DNA from: Acidobacteriota bacterium
Lineage (GTDB): Bacteria > Acidobacteriota > Terriglobia > Bryobacterales > Bryobacteraceae
DNA: 57,191 nt
Direction: 5' to 3'
NCBI GenBank assembly: GCA_014584705.1
Contig: JACTMJ010000023.1
Coordinates: 1 to 57,191 of the forward strand
Part shown: positions 44,161 to 54,255 of the stretch, one piece after another
Layout of the letters: every line of letters starts with the position of its first letter
Numbering within the stretch: the first letter of the stretch is position 1
Notes under the pieces: model-generated
Databases searched by the model: none
What the model was told of the DNA's origin: nothing
The model's input: only the letters and a program-made list of their open reading frames with translations
Program-made: the position numbers and the translations under genes

Positions 44161-44236
44161 GCGTCAGTTCTCCGCAAAAAAAGGTACTCTTACCATAGTA
44201 CAGAACGTCTAGGAGATAAGTGTTGAACAGGCTGCA
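44161..44236. promoter_or_regulatory. Divergent promoter region, mlaE / P1 peptidase
   Basis: This 76-bp gap separates the divergent starts of mlaE and the P1 peptidase gene. It holds an A-tract (44176-44182) and an inverted repeat GTACT (44184-44188) / AGTAC (44197-44201), which could be an operator. TACTAT (minus strand, plus 44201-44196) is a -10-like hexamer for mlaE. AGGAGA at 44211-44216 lies upstream of the plus gene. No clean -35 is visible. Confidence 0.35.
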
Positions 44237-45232
44237 ATGAAGGGACTTACCGATATTAGCGGTATTCGCGTGGGCCACGCCACCAACCTCGACGCTATCA
44301 CGGGGTGCACCGTCGTGTTGTTTGGAGATGCGGCCGTTGCGGGCTACGATGTGCGCGGCTCCGCCTCCGGCACCGCTGAATTTTTTGTAATGGACCCCGG
44401 CCACATTGCGGGGCGGGTCCACGCGATCTGTCTGGCGGGAGGCAGCGCTTTCGGCCTCGACGCCGGGACGGGCGTCCGCAATTTCCTCGAACGTCAGGGC
44501 GTCGGCTTCAAGACCTCGCACGCGCGGGTGCCAATCGTCCCCGCGGCGATTCTCTACGATCTGGGCATCGGAAAGAGCGGCGTGCGTCCAAATGCGGAGA
44601 TGGGCGCGCTGGCCTGTGAGGCGGCAACCGACTACGCCGTGCTGGAAGGGGCGGTGGGAGCCGGAACGGGCGCCACCGTGGGCAAGGCACTCGGCGCGGA
44701 ACGCGCTATGAAATCCGGCATCGGCTCGGCGACGGTGAAGCTCGGCGGGGAGCACGAAGGGGTGCTCGTGAGCGCGCTGGCGGCGGTGAATGCGTATGGC
44801 GATGTCAAAGATCCGGCGACGGGAAAGATCATCGCCGGAGCGCGGACTTCGCCGGGCGGGATGGAGTTCGCGGATACCGCGAAACGGCTGATTGAAGGCC
44901 GGGGACGGGAGGCTGGAGCCGGATCTCCCGAAACGCGCGTGCCGAAGGGGGAGAACACCACGCTGGTGGTTGTGGCCACCAATGCGCAACTCAACAGCGT
45001 CGAAGCCCGCAAACTGGCACAGCTATCGCAGATCGGCATGACCAACGCCATCTCCCCCGCGCACACGATGGTGGACGGCGATCTGGTGATCGCGGTGAGC
45101 GTGGGAACGCTCAAGGCCAGCATGATGGCGCTGGGAGCAGCCGCGGCGGAGGCGGTGGGACAAGCCATTGTTCGCGCGGTACGGGCCGCGCCCAGCCTGG
45201 GCGGATATCCCGGGCTTGCGGGAGAGCCGTAG
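44237..45232 (+). CDS. P1 family peptidase, DmpA-like
   Basis: A 331-residue Ntn-type hydrolase of the DmpA/L-aminopeptidase D-esterase family. N-terminal family blocks are present: ISGIRVGHATN, DVRGSASGTAEF, AICLAGGSAFGLDAGTGV. Self-cleavage and the catalytic Thr/Ser are expected in ENTTLVVVATNAQ, where the family has N-T/S-T. It would release N-terminal residues from peptides or act as an amidase. The ATG at 44237-44239 is the only in-frame start near the conserved N-terminus; AGGAGA lies about 20 bases upstream. The LarA-like gene follows after 57 bp. Confidence 0.88.
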   Translation: MKGLTDISGIRVGHATNLDAITGCTVVLFGDAAVAGYDVRGSASGTAEFFVMDPGHIAGRVHAICLAGGSAFGLDAGTGVRNFLERQGVGFKTSHARVPIVPAAILYDLGIGKSGVRPNAEMGALACEAATDYAVLEGAVGAGTGATVGKALGAERAMKSGIGSATVKLGGEHEGVLVSALAAVNAYGDVKDPATGKIIAGARTSPGGMEFADTAKRLIEGRGREAGAGSPETRVPKGENTTLVVVATNAQLNSVEARKLAQLSQIGMTNAISPAHTMVDGDLVIAVSVGTLKASMMALGAAAAEAVGQAIVRAVRAAPSLGGYPGLAGEP

Positions 45233-45289
45233 CCTTACCTCGCGCGGAATGGTGTTCTCACTCCGATTGAACGGATAAGCTGGAGGTAT

Positions 45290-46570
45290 ATGAGTCTCTA
45301 CTACGCCATTGGCTCTCCAACGCTGGATCTGTCCGCTGACGACCTCCGGGCCGGACTCTTTGAAGCGCTGGAAAAACTCGGCAAACGGAAGAAGGTTCTC
45401 GCGCTTCCGCCCGATATTACGCGCTATCATTCCCGCGCCGGAGAACTCACTCGTTACGCCTGGCAATACTACGGAGACGCGCTCACGGATGTGATGCCCG
45501 CGTTGGGTACCCACGTCGCCATGAGCAAGGCCGAGGCGGAGACGATGTTCGGCGACATGCCGCAATCGCTGATTCGCGTTCACAACTGGCGTGACGGCAT
45601 CGTAACGCTCGGGGAGGTGCCGGCGGAGTTTATCCATGAGCAATCCGAGGGAAAACTTCACTTCCCCTGGCCCGCGCAGGTGGGCCGCCTGGTGGCCGAA
45701 GGCGGACACGATCTGATTCTCTCCCCCGGCCAGGTTGTGCCTCACGAAGTGATCGGCATGGCGAATTACAACAAGAACCTGCTGGTGGGCACCGGAGGCA
45801 AGGAGGGTATTAACAAGAGCCACTATCTGGGCGCGGTCTATGGCATGGAGCGTATCATGGGCCGGGCCGACAATCCGGTACGCCGCGTACTCAATTACGC
45901 GGCGAAACATTTTGCCGCACACCTGCCCGTCGTCTATGCGCATACCGTAGTGGCGATGAACGACGAGGGACGCCTGGTGACGCGCGGACTGTTCATTGGA
46001 GACGACGAGGAATGCTTCCTCCGGGCGTCCGAACTCAGCCTGAAGGTGAACTTCCGCATGATGGACCGTGAGATTCGGAAGGCCGTAGTGCTTCTCGACC
46101 CCAAGGAGTTCCGAAGCACCTGGCTGGGCAATAAGGCGGTCTACCGCACACGCATGGCCATGGCTGACGGAGGCGAGTTGCTTGTGCTCGCTCCCGGAGT
46201 GAAGGAGTTCGGCGAGGACAAGACCATTGACCACTTGATTCGCAAGTACGGCTATGTGGGCACTCCCGAGGTGCTGCGGCTCACGGAGGAGAACGAAGAC
46301 CTCAGCGCGAATTTGTCCGCCGCGGCGCACCTGATTCACGGCTCCTCGGAAGGCCGCTTCCGCATCACCTACGCTCCCGGACACCTCAGTAAAGAGGAAG
46401 TGGAGGGCGTGAATTTCGGCTATGCCAATCTGGAAGAGATGCTGAAGAAGTACGACATCGCAAAGCTTCAGGAGGGTTTCCAGACCGTGGATGGCGAGGA
46501 GATCTATTACATCTCGAATCCCGCGCTTGGCCTTTGGGCATACGAAGATCGCTTCCGCGCCAGTTCCTAA
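45290..46570 (+). CDS. LarA-like nickel-pincer racemase family protein (DUF2088)
   Basis: A 426-residue cytosolic protein related to lactate racemase LarA. N-terminal LPPDITRYHSRAGELTRY and the later PHEVIGMANYNKNLLVGTGG and GINKSHYLGAV match LarA/DUF2088 catalytic regions with His and Lys positions typical of the nickel-pincer cofactor family. No larB/C/E cofactor genes are in the window. The exact reaction (racemisation or epimerisation of a 2-hydroxy acid or sugar acid) cannot be told. The start has a good GGAGG four to eight bases upstream. It converges on a Gfo/Idh/MocA gene 15 bp away. Confidence 0.82.
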   Translation: MSLYYAIGSPTLDLSADDLRAGLFEALEKLGKRKKVLALPPDITRYHSRAGELTRYAWQYYGDALTDVMPALGTHVAMSKAEAETMFGDMPQSLIRVHNWRDGIVTLGEVPAEFIHEQSEGKLHFPWPAQVGRLVAEGGHDLILSPGQVVPHEVIGMANYNKNLLVGTGGKEGINKSHYLGAVYGMERIMGRADNPVRRVLNYAAKHFAAHLPVVYAHTVVAMNDEGRLVTRGLFIGDDEECFLRASELSLKVNFRMMDREIRKAVVLLDPKEFRSTWLGNKAVYRTRMAMADGGELLVLAPGVKEFGEDKTIDHLIRKYGYVGTPEVLRLTEENEDLSANLSAAAHLIHGSSEGRFRITYAPGHLSKEEVEGVNFGYANLEEMLKKYDIAKLQEGFQTVDGEEIYYISNPALGLWAYEDRFRASS

Positions 46571-46585
46571 GGCAGCGCGAACGGG

Positions 46586-47683
46586 CTAGAGCGCGACGGT
46601 CTTTCCCGTCCGCGCGGATTCGCGAGCCGCAACCAGAATCTCTGTGGCGATCAGATTGTTTTCGAGCGAAGTCAGCCCGGCCGGCTTCAGCATGCCTTTT
46701 GCGACCGCCGCGAGGTACGAAACCGAATCCCGCTCGTGCAGCGGAAGTTCGGGCAATTCCGGGGTGCTCTCGGTTCTCTCTCCCTTCATGCGAGTGCGAA
46801 GCGTGCCGCCTCCGTACGCAGTGGCATAGCCGGTGGCTCCGTAGACTTCGAAATCTTTGCGGTTGAAGGGCCAGTTCCAGGAGGCCTGAATGATGCCTTG
46901 TGCTTTCGGGTAGTCGAGGAGAATTGTGGCTTCGTCATCCACCTTCGGGTAGATTGCGGGCTTGATCCGAAGGGTGCGGGCGGTAACGGCCACGGGGCGC
47001 TGGTTATCCATCATCCAGGTCATCAGGTTGGCGCCGTAGCAGCCGAAATCAAAGAGTGCGCCGGCGCCGTTCTTGATGGGGTCCGTGAGCCACTCGAAAA
47101 ACTCCGGACCGGTGCCGATCTCCTTTGGGCCTTGATGGCCATCCATCGCCACCATCTTGCGGATCTCCCCGGCATCCTTGCGGTTGTGGACAAGTTCGTA
47201 AAGATAGCCATGGCTGCGATACCAAGTCGTCTCGTAATTGACGATAACCGGGATGCCGCTAACCGCCGCCGCCTTGCGAATTCTCTCGGCGTGTTCGCGG
47301 CTGACGGCGAGGGGCTTTTCCATCATCACCGGAAGCTTCGCTTTGGCGGCTGCCTCGACAACGGCGGGGTGATCAAAGGTGCTGCCGAACGCGGCAATGG
47401 CCTCCGGGCGGGTCTTGCTCAACATTTCCTCGATGGAGCGGAAGCGGCGTTCGCCGGGGATCTGAAATCGTTCCCCATAGCTTGCCAGCACATCCGGCTT
47501 TGCCTCCGACACGCCGACGAGTTCGACATCCGTGCGGGCGCGTACCTGGCGGAGAAACCCGCTGGCGTGGCCGTGTACAAGGCCAGCCACCGCAAGGCGA
47601 AATGGTGCGGAAGCCGTGTTCTGGGCAAGTGCGGTTGTGGCGCTGGCCGCGCTAGTGAGCACGGTACGGCGGGAGATCGTCAT
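46586..47683 (-). CDS. Exported Gfo/Idh/MocA-family oxidoreductase
   Basis: A 365-residue NAD(P)-dependent oxidoreductase with a twin-arginine-like N-terminus (ISRRTVLTSAASATTALAQ). The Rossmann start is FRLAVAGLVHGHASG and the catalytic-pair region is VMMEKPLAV, with a conserved DFGCYG later. Tat-exported members occur in Acidobacteria and Planctomycetes and act on sugars or their derivatives with tightly bound cofactor. A GGAGGG ribosome site precedes the ATG at 47681-47683. The substrate is not evident. It is convergent with the LarA-like gene. Confidence 0.88.
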   Translation of the reverse strand: MTISRRTVLTSAASATTALAQNTASAPFRLAVAGLVHGHASGFLRQVRARTDVELVGVSEAKPDVLASYGERFQIPGERRFRSIEEMLSKTRPEAIAAFGSTFDHPAVVEAAAKAKLPVMMEKPLAVSREHAERIRKAAAVSGIPVIVNYETTWYRSHGYLYELVHNRKDAGEIRKMVAMDGHQGPKEIGTGPEFFEWLTDPIKNGAGALFDFGCYGANLMTWMMDNQRPVAVTARTLRIKPAIYPKVDDEATILLDYPKAQGIIQASWNWPFNRKDFEVYGATGYATAYGGGTLRTRMKGERTESTPELPELPLHERDSVSYLAAVAKGMLKPAGLTSLENNLIATEILVAARESARTGKTVAL

Positions 47684-47754
47684 GGCAAGGCCCTCCAGGG
47701 ATACGTTGGTGCCGAAGCCAGAATATCAGGCGCACGTAAGCGGCCGCGCGGATC

Positions 47755-48366
47755 CTAGAGGGGGAACGCATTCCGCAATACGGAATTCATGAAGATGAAA
47801 AAGGCTACATTGATGACGACGGTGGCCCAGAATGCGCGGCGGAAGGCCGGCTTTTTCGATTTGTGGCGAATTGCCTGCTGGGCGACGATGGCGCCGGGCC
47901 ATCCGCCGATCAGGCCCAGAAGGAGGAGCATCGCTTCCGAAACGCGCCAGCCGCCGCGGATGGAGGAATACTTGTCGATCGCATAAACCGCAATCGTCAC
48001 GATGCTGGCGATGACGTAAATGGCGGCGAAGATTTCGGGAACGCCGCGGCTCACCGTGAGCGCGGCATACAGAAAAATGAAGAGCAGAAGGGCGAGCCAG
48101 CCGTAGGCGTCGCGGCGGACGACCCGTTCGGGGACTGCTGATGGAGCGGCAGTTGAAGACAGAATTTGATCGACGTTTCGCGCTCGCAGTTTGCCTTGTT
48201 GCCCCGGCTCCACTTCGTAGGAGACCAGTTGATTTGATTCCGGACGGACTTCCCGCGTGCGGAAAGCGCTGATATGCACGAAAACGTCTTCACCGCCGTT
48301 TCGCGGATGGATGAATCCAAACCCGCGCTCTTCATTCCAAGACCGCAACGTACCTTCAAGCCGCAT
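47755..48366 (-). CDS. Cold-shock domain fused to DUF1294 membrane domain
   Basis: A 203-residue protein. Residues 1-65 form a cold-shock domain (EGTLRSWNEERGFGFIHP, EDVFVHISAF), which binds single-stranded nucleic acid. The C-terminal ~110 residues are a DUF1294 membrane domain with about four helices (ALLLFIFLYAALT, YAIDK, RVSEAMLLLLGLIGGWPGAIVAQ is split here as RVSEAMLLLLGLIGGW and GAIVAQ). This fusion is widespread and its role unknown; it may tether RNA-binding at the membrane. The ATG at 48364-48366 is chosen because it starts the cold-shock domain, and the longer upstream frame is not conserved-looking. Confidence 0.88.
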   Translation of the reverse strand: MRLEGTLRSWNEERGFGFIHPRNGGEDVFVHISAFRTREVRPESNQLVSYEVEPGQQGKLRARNVDQILSSTAAPSAVPERVVRRDAYGWLALLLFIFLYAALTVSRGVPEIFAAIYVIASIVTIAVYAIDKYSSIRGGWRVSEAMLLLLGLIGGWPGAIVAQQAIRHKSKKPAFRRAFWATVVINVAFFIFMNSVLRNAFPL

Positions 48367-48965
48367 GCCGTTCCGCGTGTGATGCTTTCCAATCGGGCAG
48401 ATGCCGGGCCGCTGAGCGGATGCTCCGCCATGGCGAAAAACCGACGCCTTTCTCAAGATATCTCACGGGCGCGAATAATGGGGTTCGAAGGCAGCGAATT
48501 CGGCCCGAAGCGGATGGCAACCCCGTTTGATCAAGATTTCCATTGTTTCCACAGAGGGTAGAGGCGCGATTCGAACGGTGATTGGGAACTGGAGACGCGC
48601 GAGAATCCCGATGGGTTCTGGAGGGGAAATCAGATGCGCGGCCTGTGGAAGAAGAGGTCCAGACGAGGCAGGGCTGCAAATCCGGACCGGCGGGAACCCC
48701 GCCAAGTGTTCCCGCGCGGTCCGGAAGCAGGCGAGCAGATCACCGCCCGCGCGTGCCGAAGCACGGGGCAGCGCAACTCAGGAGCGAGCGCGGCCAACCC
48801 CGCCGGGCTCACTCGACACAACTATAGAAGCGACAACGCCGGGAATTGCGAGGTGCGAACGGCAATCGACTGATACGAAAGGGGATAAAAATTCAAAAGT
48901 TTGGAACTCGAGGGAGGGAATCTTCCGCGAAATGCGTGCGAGCGCGGCTTCACGGAAGGGAAAAC
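48367..48965. other. Intergenic stretch upstream of tRNA-Thr and the CSD gene
   Basis: No credible gene is seen in these 599 bases. Long frames crossing into the tRNA end in the tell-tale PIGVEPTTY caused by reading the tRNA backwards, so they are not genes. The AT-richer part near 48860-48910 may hold a promoter, but no clear -35/-10 pair is seen. Confidence 0.5.
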
Positions 48966-49041
<76 letters not shown>

Positions 49042-49241
49042 GTAACCTCCATTTTACACAAAAGCGGGGAATGGCAGCGGGGCTTTTTCATTTCGTGCAG
49101 GTGAGGATAGGTGGGGCCCAACCTTGCTTCGCCGTCCGGGCTGCAAGGTGAATGCGGCGCGGCGGAGGAGGTCACAGTACTGCCGACCCTAATCGTTCCG
49201 CCGCGCACCGCCGATACGTTTGTCCAGTGGAGGGCTTAACA

Positions 49242-49427
49242 ATGAAGAGCCGCATCGTAACGCGCAAAAAGGCCGTCGCGCTGGAGGACTTACGCGCCGA
49301 GGACCGATTTAGCGCATCGCTGGCTTCGCTGGCGACGCTGCTCATCACGCGCGGAAAGACGCCGTCCGAAGGCCGTCGCGGCAATGACCGCCTGGAGCGC
49401 CAGCCGGACGGGGAGTCCGCCGCATAG
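49242..49427 (+). CDS. Small hypothetical protein
   Basis: A possible 61-residue protein, MKSRIVTRKKAVALEDLR at the start, rich in Arg and Lys. A GGAGG (49228-49232) nine bases before the ATG supports translation. The middle (DRFSASLASLATLLITRG) could form a helix. No homologue is recognised and the short length makes it uncertain. It ends 35 bp before the glgB 3' end. Confidence 0.4.
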   Translation: MKSRIVTRKKAVALEDLRAEDRFSASLASLATLLITRGKTPSEGRRGNDRLERQPDGESAA

Positions 49428-49442
49428 TCTTCCCGGCCCGCT

Positions 49443-49461
49443 TTTCCCGGCTGACGGGAAA
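49443..49461. terminator. Hairpin between convergent genes
   Basis: TTTCCCG (49443-49449) and CGGGAAA (49455-49461) form a perfect 7-bp stem with a GCTGA loop between the small gene and glgB, which converge. It lacks a long T-tract on either side, so it would be a weak bidirectional terminator at best. Confidence 0.35.
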
Positions 49462-49462
49462 C

Positions 49463-51676
49463 CTACGCTCTCCGCTTGAGGATTGCTACACCCAGCGGCG
49501 GGAGAGTGACGCTCACGCTAAAGGGACGCCCGTGCATTGCGTTTGGACGGGCTTCCAGATAGTCGCCATTACTCACACCGCTGCCGCCGAATTCGGCGGA
49601 GTCGCTATTGAAAATCTCGGTGTAGACGCCGCCTTCGGGTACGCCGACACCGTAACCGTGCCGGACGGCGGGGGTGAAGTTGCAGAGCACCACCAGGAAG
49701 TCGTTCCTGTCTTCAGCGCGGCGGAGAAACGTGATAACGGAGCTTTCCACGTCGTTAATGTCGATCCACTCGAAGCCGGACCAGTGAAACTCCACCTGAT
49801 GGAGCGCCTTCTCAGCGCGGTAGAGCTCATTCAGCCGGCGGAGAGTCGCCTGAAGTCCGCGATGATATCCCCACTGCAGAAGGTCCCACTTCACGCTCTG
49901 GGAGGAGTTCCACTCTTCGTACTGGCCGACGTCGCTGCCCATGAAGACCAGTTTCTTGCCGGGATGCGTCCACATGTAGGCGAAGAAAGCGCGGGCGTTA
50001 GCGAAGCGCTGCCATTCATCGCCGGGCATCTTGCCGAGCAACGATCGCTTGCCGTGGACCACTTCATCATGCGAGATGGGCAGAATGAAGTTCTCCGTGA
50101 ACGCATAGAGCATGCTGAACGTGATGTTGTTCTGATGGAACTTGCGGTAAATGGGGTCGCGCTCAAAGTAGGCCAGCATGTCGTGCATCCAGCCCATATT
50201 CCACTTGAAGGTAAAGCCCACGCCGCCCAGATAAACGGGGCGTGAGATGCCGGGGAAGGCCGTACTCTCCTCGGCGGCTGTCACCGCGCCAGGCACCTGA
50301 TGCGCGAGTTCGTTGAAGCGGCGCAGAACCTCCAGCGCTTCCAGGTTCTCGTTGCCCCCGTATCGGTTGGGAATCCATTCGCCCGCCTTGCGCGAATAGT
50401 CTAGATAGAGCATGGACGCGACGGCATCCACGCGCAGACCGTCGATGTGATACTTCTTCAGCCAGAACAGGGCGTTGGAGACGAGGAAGGATTTTACCTC
50501 GTTCCGTCCGTAATTGAAGATCAGCGTGCCCCAATCCCGATGCTCGCCCAGCCGGGGGTCGGAGTGTTCGTAGAGGTGGGTACCGTCGAAGTAGGCGAGG
50601 CCGTGGGCGTCTTTGGGGAAATGTCCAGGGACCCAGTCCACATACACGCCGATGCCGTTCTGGTGGCACTGATCGACGAAATACATGAAGTCGTCGGGCG
50701 TGCCAAAGCGGGATGTGGGAGCGAAATAGCCAACCACCTGGTAGCCCCAGGATCCGCTGAAGGGGTGCTCGGCGATAGGCAGCAGTTCGATGTGCGTGAA
50801 GGCCATCTGCTTCACGTAGGGGATCAGTTTTTGAGCGAGTTCGCGATAGGTGAGCGGGTTGCCTTCGGGGTCGCGCATCCAGCTTTCGAGGTGCACTTCG
50901 TAGAGGGAGATGGGCTCTTTCAGCCAGTCCTTGCGCCCGCGCTCTTCGAGCCAGGCAGCGTCGTTCCACTCATACGCGTCGATATCCCAGACGATGGAAG
51001 CGGATTTCGGCGCCACTTCCATGTAGTTGCCGTAAGGGTCCGCCTTCAGTTGCTGATAGCCGTGATACTTCGATTTGACGAAGTACTTGTAGGAACTCCC
51101 GGCACCCACGCCCGGTATGAAAATTTCCCAGATGCCGCCATTGCGGAGGCGCATCGGGTTGCGGCGGGGGTCCCAATCGTTAAAATCCCCCACCACGAAG
51201 ACCACTTCGGCATTCGGTGCCCAAACGGTAAAGCGGACTCCGCGAACGCCTTCCACCTCCGCCAGATGAGAGCCCATCTTGTTGTACGTTTCCGAATCCG
51301 TACCCTCTCCGTGGAGGTGGATATCGAAATCGCTCATCAGGGGAGGGAATCGATAGGGATCTTCCACTTCGGCGGAATGACCGCTGTAATCGGTGATGCG
51401 AAAGCGGTAATTCCCCGGCGCGGCGGTTCCTTTATGGACGAATATGCCGTGGGGATGCGCACGCTCCATTGGCTGGGCGGCGGGCGACTTCGATGCGGTG
51501 GCCGCACCTGAAGAATTGCCGGGCAGGAGTTCTACCGATGCGGCCTGAGGCTGAAACGTAACCACGGTCCAGGCTGTGCCGCCTCCTTTCCCTGTCGAAA
51601 CGGAATGGGGCCCCAGAACGCGAAACGGGTCTCCGTGATATCCGCCAACAATCGCTTCCATGCCTTCAGGTGTCAT
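49463..51676 (-). CDS. glgB: 1,4-alpha-glucan branching enzyme
   Basis: A 737-residue GH13 branching enzyme that makes alpha-1,6 branches in glycogen. Domain order is an N-terminal glucan-binding region ([11 protein letters not shown], then [10 protein letters not shown]), a CBM48 module ([22 protein letters not shown]), the catalytic barrel and a C-terminal beta domain. Catalytic residues are visible: nucleophile Asp in [17 protein letters not shown], acid Glu in [10 protein letters not shown], and the HD of [14 protein letters not shown]. The ATG at 51674-51676 is chosen because conserved GGYHGDPF follows closely; an ATG five codons inside is possible. It diverges from the adenosine deaminase gene, with only 37 bp between starts. 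No other glg genes are in the window. Confidence 0.96.
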   Translation of the reverse strand: MTPEGMEAIVGGYHGDPFRVLGPHSVSTGKGGGTAWTVVTFQPQAASVELLPGNSSGAATASKSPAAQPMERAHPHGIFVHKGTAAPGNYRFRITDYSGHSAEVEDPYRFPPLMSDFDIHLHGEGTDSETYNKMGSHLAEVEGVRGVRFTVWAPNAEVVFVVGDFNDWDPRRNPMRLRNGGIWEIFIPGVGAGSSYKYFVKSKYHGYQQLKADPYGNYMEVAPKSASIVWDIDAYEWNDAAWLEERGRKDWLKEPISLYEVHLESWMRDPEGNPLTYRELAQKLIPYVKQMAFTHIELLPIAEHPFSGSWGYQVVGYFAPTSRFGTPDDFMYFVDQCHQNGIGVYVDWVPGHFPKDAHGLAYFDGTHLYEHSDPRLGEHRDWGTLIFNYGRNEVKSFLVSNALFWLKKYHIDGLRVDAVASMLYLDYSRKAGEWIPNRYGGNENLEALEVLRRFNELAHQVPGAVTAAEESTAFPGISRPVYLGGVGFTFKWNMGWMHDMLAYFERDPIYRKFHQNNITFSMLYAFTENFILPISHDEVVHGKRSLLGKMPGDEWQRFANARAFFAYMWTHPGKKLVFMGSDVGQYEEWNSSQSVKWDLLQWGYHRGLQATLRRLNELYRAEKALHQVEFHWSGFEWIDINDVESSVITFLRRAEDRNDFLVVLCNFTPAVRHGYGVGVPEGGVYTEIFNSDSAEFGGSGVSNGDYLEARPNAMHGRPFSVSVTLPPLGVAILKRRA

Positions 51677-51713
51677 TCCGGCTATTATCGCAGTATCAAC
51701 GGAAGGGAGGCGG

Positions 51714-52661
51714 GTGTTGGCAATTGCGGGCTGGATCACGGAAATTCCGAAAGCCGAACTACACCTGCACCTCGAAGGTTCGCTGGAGCCCGAGACGCTC
51801 CGCCGTTTGCGCCCGGGCCTGAGCCTGGAAGAGATTCGCACCCAGTATCGCTATGACGATTTTCCGCAATTCCTGCAAAGCTTCAAGTGGGTGGCGCAGC
51901 ACCTCGAAACTCCGGAAGATCACGTGCTGGTGGCGCGGGATTTGTTCGCCACGCTCGCGAGGCAGAATGTGCGCTACGCCGAAGTGATGCTGTCGGTGGG
52001 GGTTCTGCTGTGGAAGCGGCAGGATGCCGCAAATACCTTCGAGGCGCTCGCCGTGGCCGCGGCCAAAGCGCCGTTTCCGGTTCGCTGGATCTTCGACGCG
52101 ATTCGCCAATTCCCCGTGGAGGCTGCGGAGGAAGTGCTGGAGTTAGCCATCCGGTATCGCCCGCTGGGCGTGGTGGGTTTCGGGATTGGCGGGAATGAGG
52201 CCTTGGGTCCCGCCCGGCGATTCCATGACGTATTCGCGAAGGCCAGGAGGGCCGGCCTGAGGCTGACCGTGCATGGCGGAGAAACGACCGGGCCGAGATC
52301 GATTTGGGAGGCGCTTGAAGGCGGGGCGGAGCGGATCGGCCATGGCATTCGCGCGGTGGAGGACCCGGTGCTGTTACGTCGTCTGGCGGAGTGCCGGATC
52401 CCGCTCGAGATCTCGATCTCCAGCAACGTGCTGACGGGTGCGGTGGCCTCCCTGGAGGCGCATCCGCTGCGGCGCATCTATGATGCCGGTGTGCCGGTGC
52501 TGCTCAATACGGATGATCCCGCGATGTTCCACACGTCGCTCAACCGGGAGTACCAGCTCGCCCATGAGGTGTTCGGATTCTGCGAGGCTGAGCTGCGGCA
52601 AGTGGCAGCGAACGGTTTTACGTATGCGTTCGACGCGGAGGCCGCGCGAGCCGCTATTTAG
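51714..52661 (+). CDS. add: Adenosine deaminase family protein
   Basis: A 315-residue metal-dependent deaminase that converts adenosine (or adenine) to inosine (or hypoxanthine). Zinc and catalytic motifs are clear: HLHLEGS, the His of [18 protein letters not shown] and NTDDPAMF. Start choice: GGGAGG at 51705-51710 is followed by a GTG at 51714 and a TTG at 51717; spacing favours the TTG, but either starts just before the conserved [16 protein letters not shown] region, and no ATG is suitable. The 3' end overlaps the cysE 3' end by 4 bases. Whether the substrate is adenosine or adenine is not settled from motifs. Confidence 0.9.
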   Translation: MLAIAGWITEIPKAELHLHLEGSLEPETLRRLRPGLSLEEIRTQYRYDDFPQFLQSFKWVAQHLETPEDHVLVARDLFATLARQNVRYAEVMLSVGVLLWKRQDAANTFEALAVAAAKAPFPVRWIFDAIRQFPVEAAEEVLELAIRYRPLGVVGFGIGGNEALGPARRFHDVFAKARRAGLRLTVHGGETTGPRSIWEALEGGAERIGHGIRAVEDPVLLRRLAECRIPLEISISSNVLTGAVASLEAHPLRRIYDAGVPVLLNTDDPAMFHTSLNREYQLAHEVFGFCEAELRQVAANGFTYAFDAEAARAAI

Positions 52662-53350
52662 CTCGCCGAGTGGTGCTTGTTCGAGGAGAGCGGGGTATCG
52701 TCGCAGGGGGCGCGGTGCTGCGCTTCGAGCGATTCCACGTGCAATTCGAGCAGTTGCAATCGGCGCATCAGTTCGTCGATGCGCTGGCCTTCGGGATCCG
52801 GCAAATCGCCGTGCGCCAGCGTGGCAATCTTCTCGCCCATGCTCCTGACGACACGGCCGGGAACCCCCACGACGGTGCTGTTCGGGGGGACATTTTTCAC
52901 TACAACCGACCCCGCTCCGACTTTCACGCAATCCCCGAGGGTAATGTTCCCCAATATCTTTGCGCCCGCGCCTACCACCACGCCGTTGCCAAGCGTCGGA
53001 TGCCGCTTGCCGCGCTCGTTGCCGGTGCCGCCCAGCGTGACGCCCTGGTAGAGGAGCACGTCGTCGCCAATCTCCGTGGTCTCTCCCACGACGATTCCCA
53101 TGCCATGGTCGATAAACAGCCGCCGGCCGATCTTCGCGCCAGGATGAATCTCAATGCCGGTTAGGAAGCGCGCCGTTTGGCTCACCATGCGCGCGAGTAC
53201 GAAGCGTCTCTTCCGATAAAGCCAGTGGGAGAACTTGTGGAAGAGGATCGCCTGCATGCCGGGATAGCAGAAGAGGATTTCCAGAATGCTCTTCGCAGCC
53301 GGGTCTTCCAACCGGATTGTCTCGACTTGTTCCCGGATTGTGCGGAACAT
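52658..53350 (-). CDS. cysE: Serine O-acetyltransferase
   Basis: A 230-residue enzyme that acetylates L-serine with acetyl-CoA, the first step of cysteine synthesis. The left-handed beta-helix with hexapeptide repeats is clear: IEIHPGAKIGRRLFIDHGMG, IVVGETTEIGDDVLLYQGVT, LGNITLGDCVKVGAGSVV. The catalytic His is in FIDHGMG and a second in GKRHPTLGNG. It is the shorter bacterial form without the long N-terminal domain. The start is supported by GGAAAG just upstream. It converges with add, overlapping by 4 bases. No cysK is nearby. Confidence 0.95.
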   Translation of the reverse strand: MFRTIREQVETIRLEDPAAKSILEILFCYPGMQAILFHKFSHWLYRKRRFVLARMVSQTARFLTGIEIHPGAKIGRRLFIDHGMGIVVGETTEIGDDVLLYQGVTLGGTGNERGKRHPTLGNGVVVGAGAKILGNITLGDCVKVGAGSVVVKNVPPNSTVVGVPGRVVRSMGEKIATLAHGDLPDPEGQRIDELMRRLQLLELHVESLEAQHRAPCDDTPLSSNKHHSAS

Positions 53351-53419
53351 ACTCTTTCCATTATCTGGGATGCAGGTGGGGCCGCCAACGGTTCGTGGAC
53401 CGTGCCGTATCGCAAGCGA

Positions 53420-54172
53420 TCAATTCACCCACCGGTCTTCGTCTTTATCCCGCTTCCGCATATAGACCTGGAATTTCTTCTTGGCCTGCCTCAGCTTGTA
53501 GGCTTGATATTCCTGTTGCAAATACGGCACCAGTTGGAATCGCCGTCTTCGCGCCGTGAGGTAGAGGAAACCGAAGAGCATCCCGCTCAAGTGAGTGACG
53601 TGGCTCACGCCGTCGCCCGACTGGAACGACATCAGAAAGGCGATTCCGCCGATAATCATGACGAAGTATTTTGCCTGGATCGGGAACAGAAGCATGAACA
53701 AGATCGTTCGATTCGGATAGAGCATGCCGAACGCGAGAAGCAGGCCAAAAATGGCGCCGGACGCGCCGATAATCACGACGTTTTTCTGGATATCGAACAC
53801 GACGCGGATGATCAGATCCATCACGCCGGCGCCGACCCCGCACAGGAGGTAATACTTCAGGAAAAACCGCGCTCCCCAATCGCGTTCCAGATCCGACCCG
53901 AACATCCAAAGGGCCAGCATGTTGAACAAAATATGCCCGATCCCCGTAGGCGAATGGATGAACATGTAGGTGACGAACTGCCAGATGGTTCCGTATTCCA
54001 GCACCATCAGCGGGGAGAGGCCCAACAGCCGGAACAGACCTCCGGCGTTCAGCATCCCGGCAAAAAAATAGAGGAGGAAAATGGCCGTGTTGGAAATGAG
54101 AAGCCACTTCACAGCCGGAGGAACGGGGCCGCCCCCGAACGAGGAAATCATGCTGCGGCTGCGATATGCCAT
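53420..54172 (-). CDS. Rhomboid-family intramembrane protease
   Basis: A 250-residue membrane protein with about six hydrophobic segments. It carries HxxxN in GIGHILFNMLALWMFG, the nucleophile Ser in VIIGASGAIFGLL and the His in HVTHLSGMLFGF, so it is probably active. A basic C-terminal tail (KLRQAKKKFQVYMRKRDKD) faces the cytoplasm. The ATG at 54170-54172 is used; ATGs at 54197-54199 and 54149-54151 are alternatives and none has a clear Shine-Dalgarno. It diverges from the HExxH gene. Confidence 0.88.
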   Translation of the reverse strand: MAYRSRSMISSFGGGPVPPAVKWLLISNTAIFLLYFFAGMLNAGGLFRLLGLSPLMVLEYGTIWQFVTYMFIHSPTGIGHILFNMLALWMFGSDLERDWGARFFLKYYLLCGVGAGVMDLIIRVVFDIQKNVVIIGASGAIFGLLLAFGMLYPNRTILFMLLFPIQAKYFVMIIGGIAFLMSFQSGDGVSHVTHLSGMLFGFLYLTARRRRFQLVPYLQQEYQAYKLRQAKKKFQVYMRKRDKDEDRWVN

Positions 54173-54255
54173 GGGTTCGCGGGGAATCTCTCCCAGCATA
54201 TCAAACGGATTTCCCAGGACCTCTGAAAGAGAGTCCTGAGCGCGGGAGCCATGAC

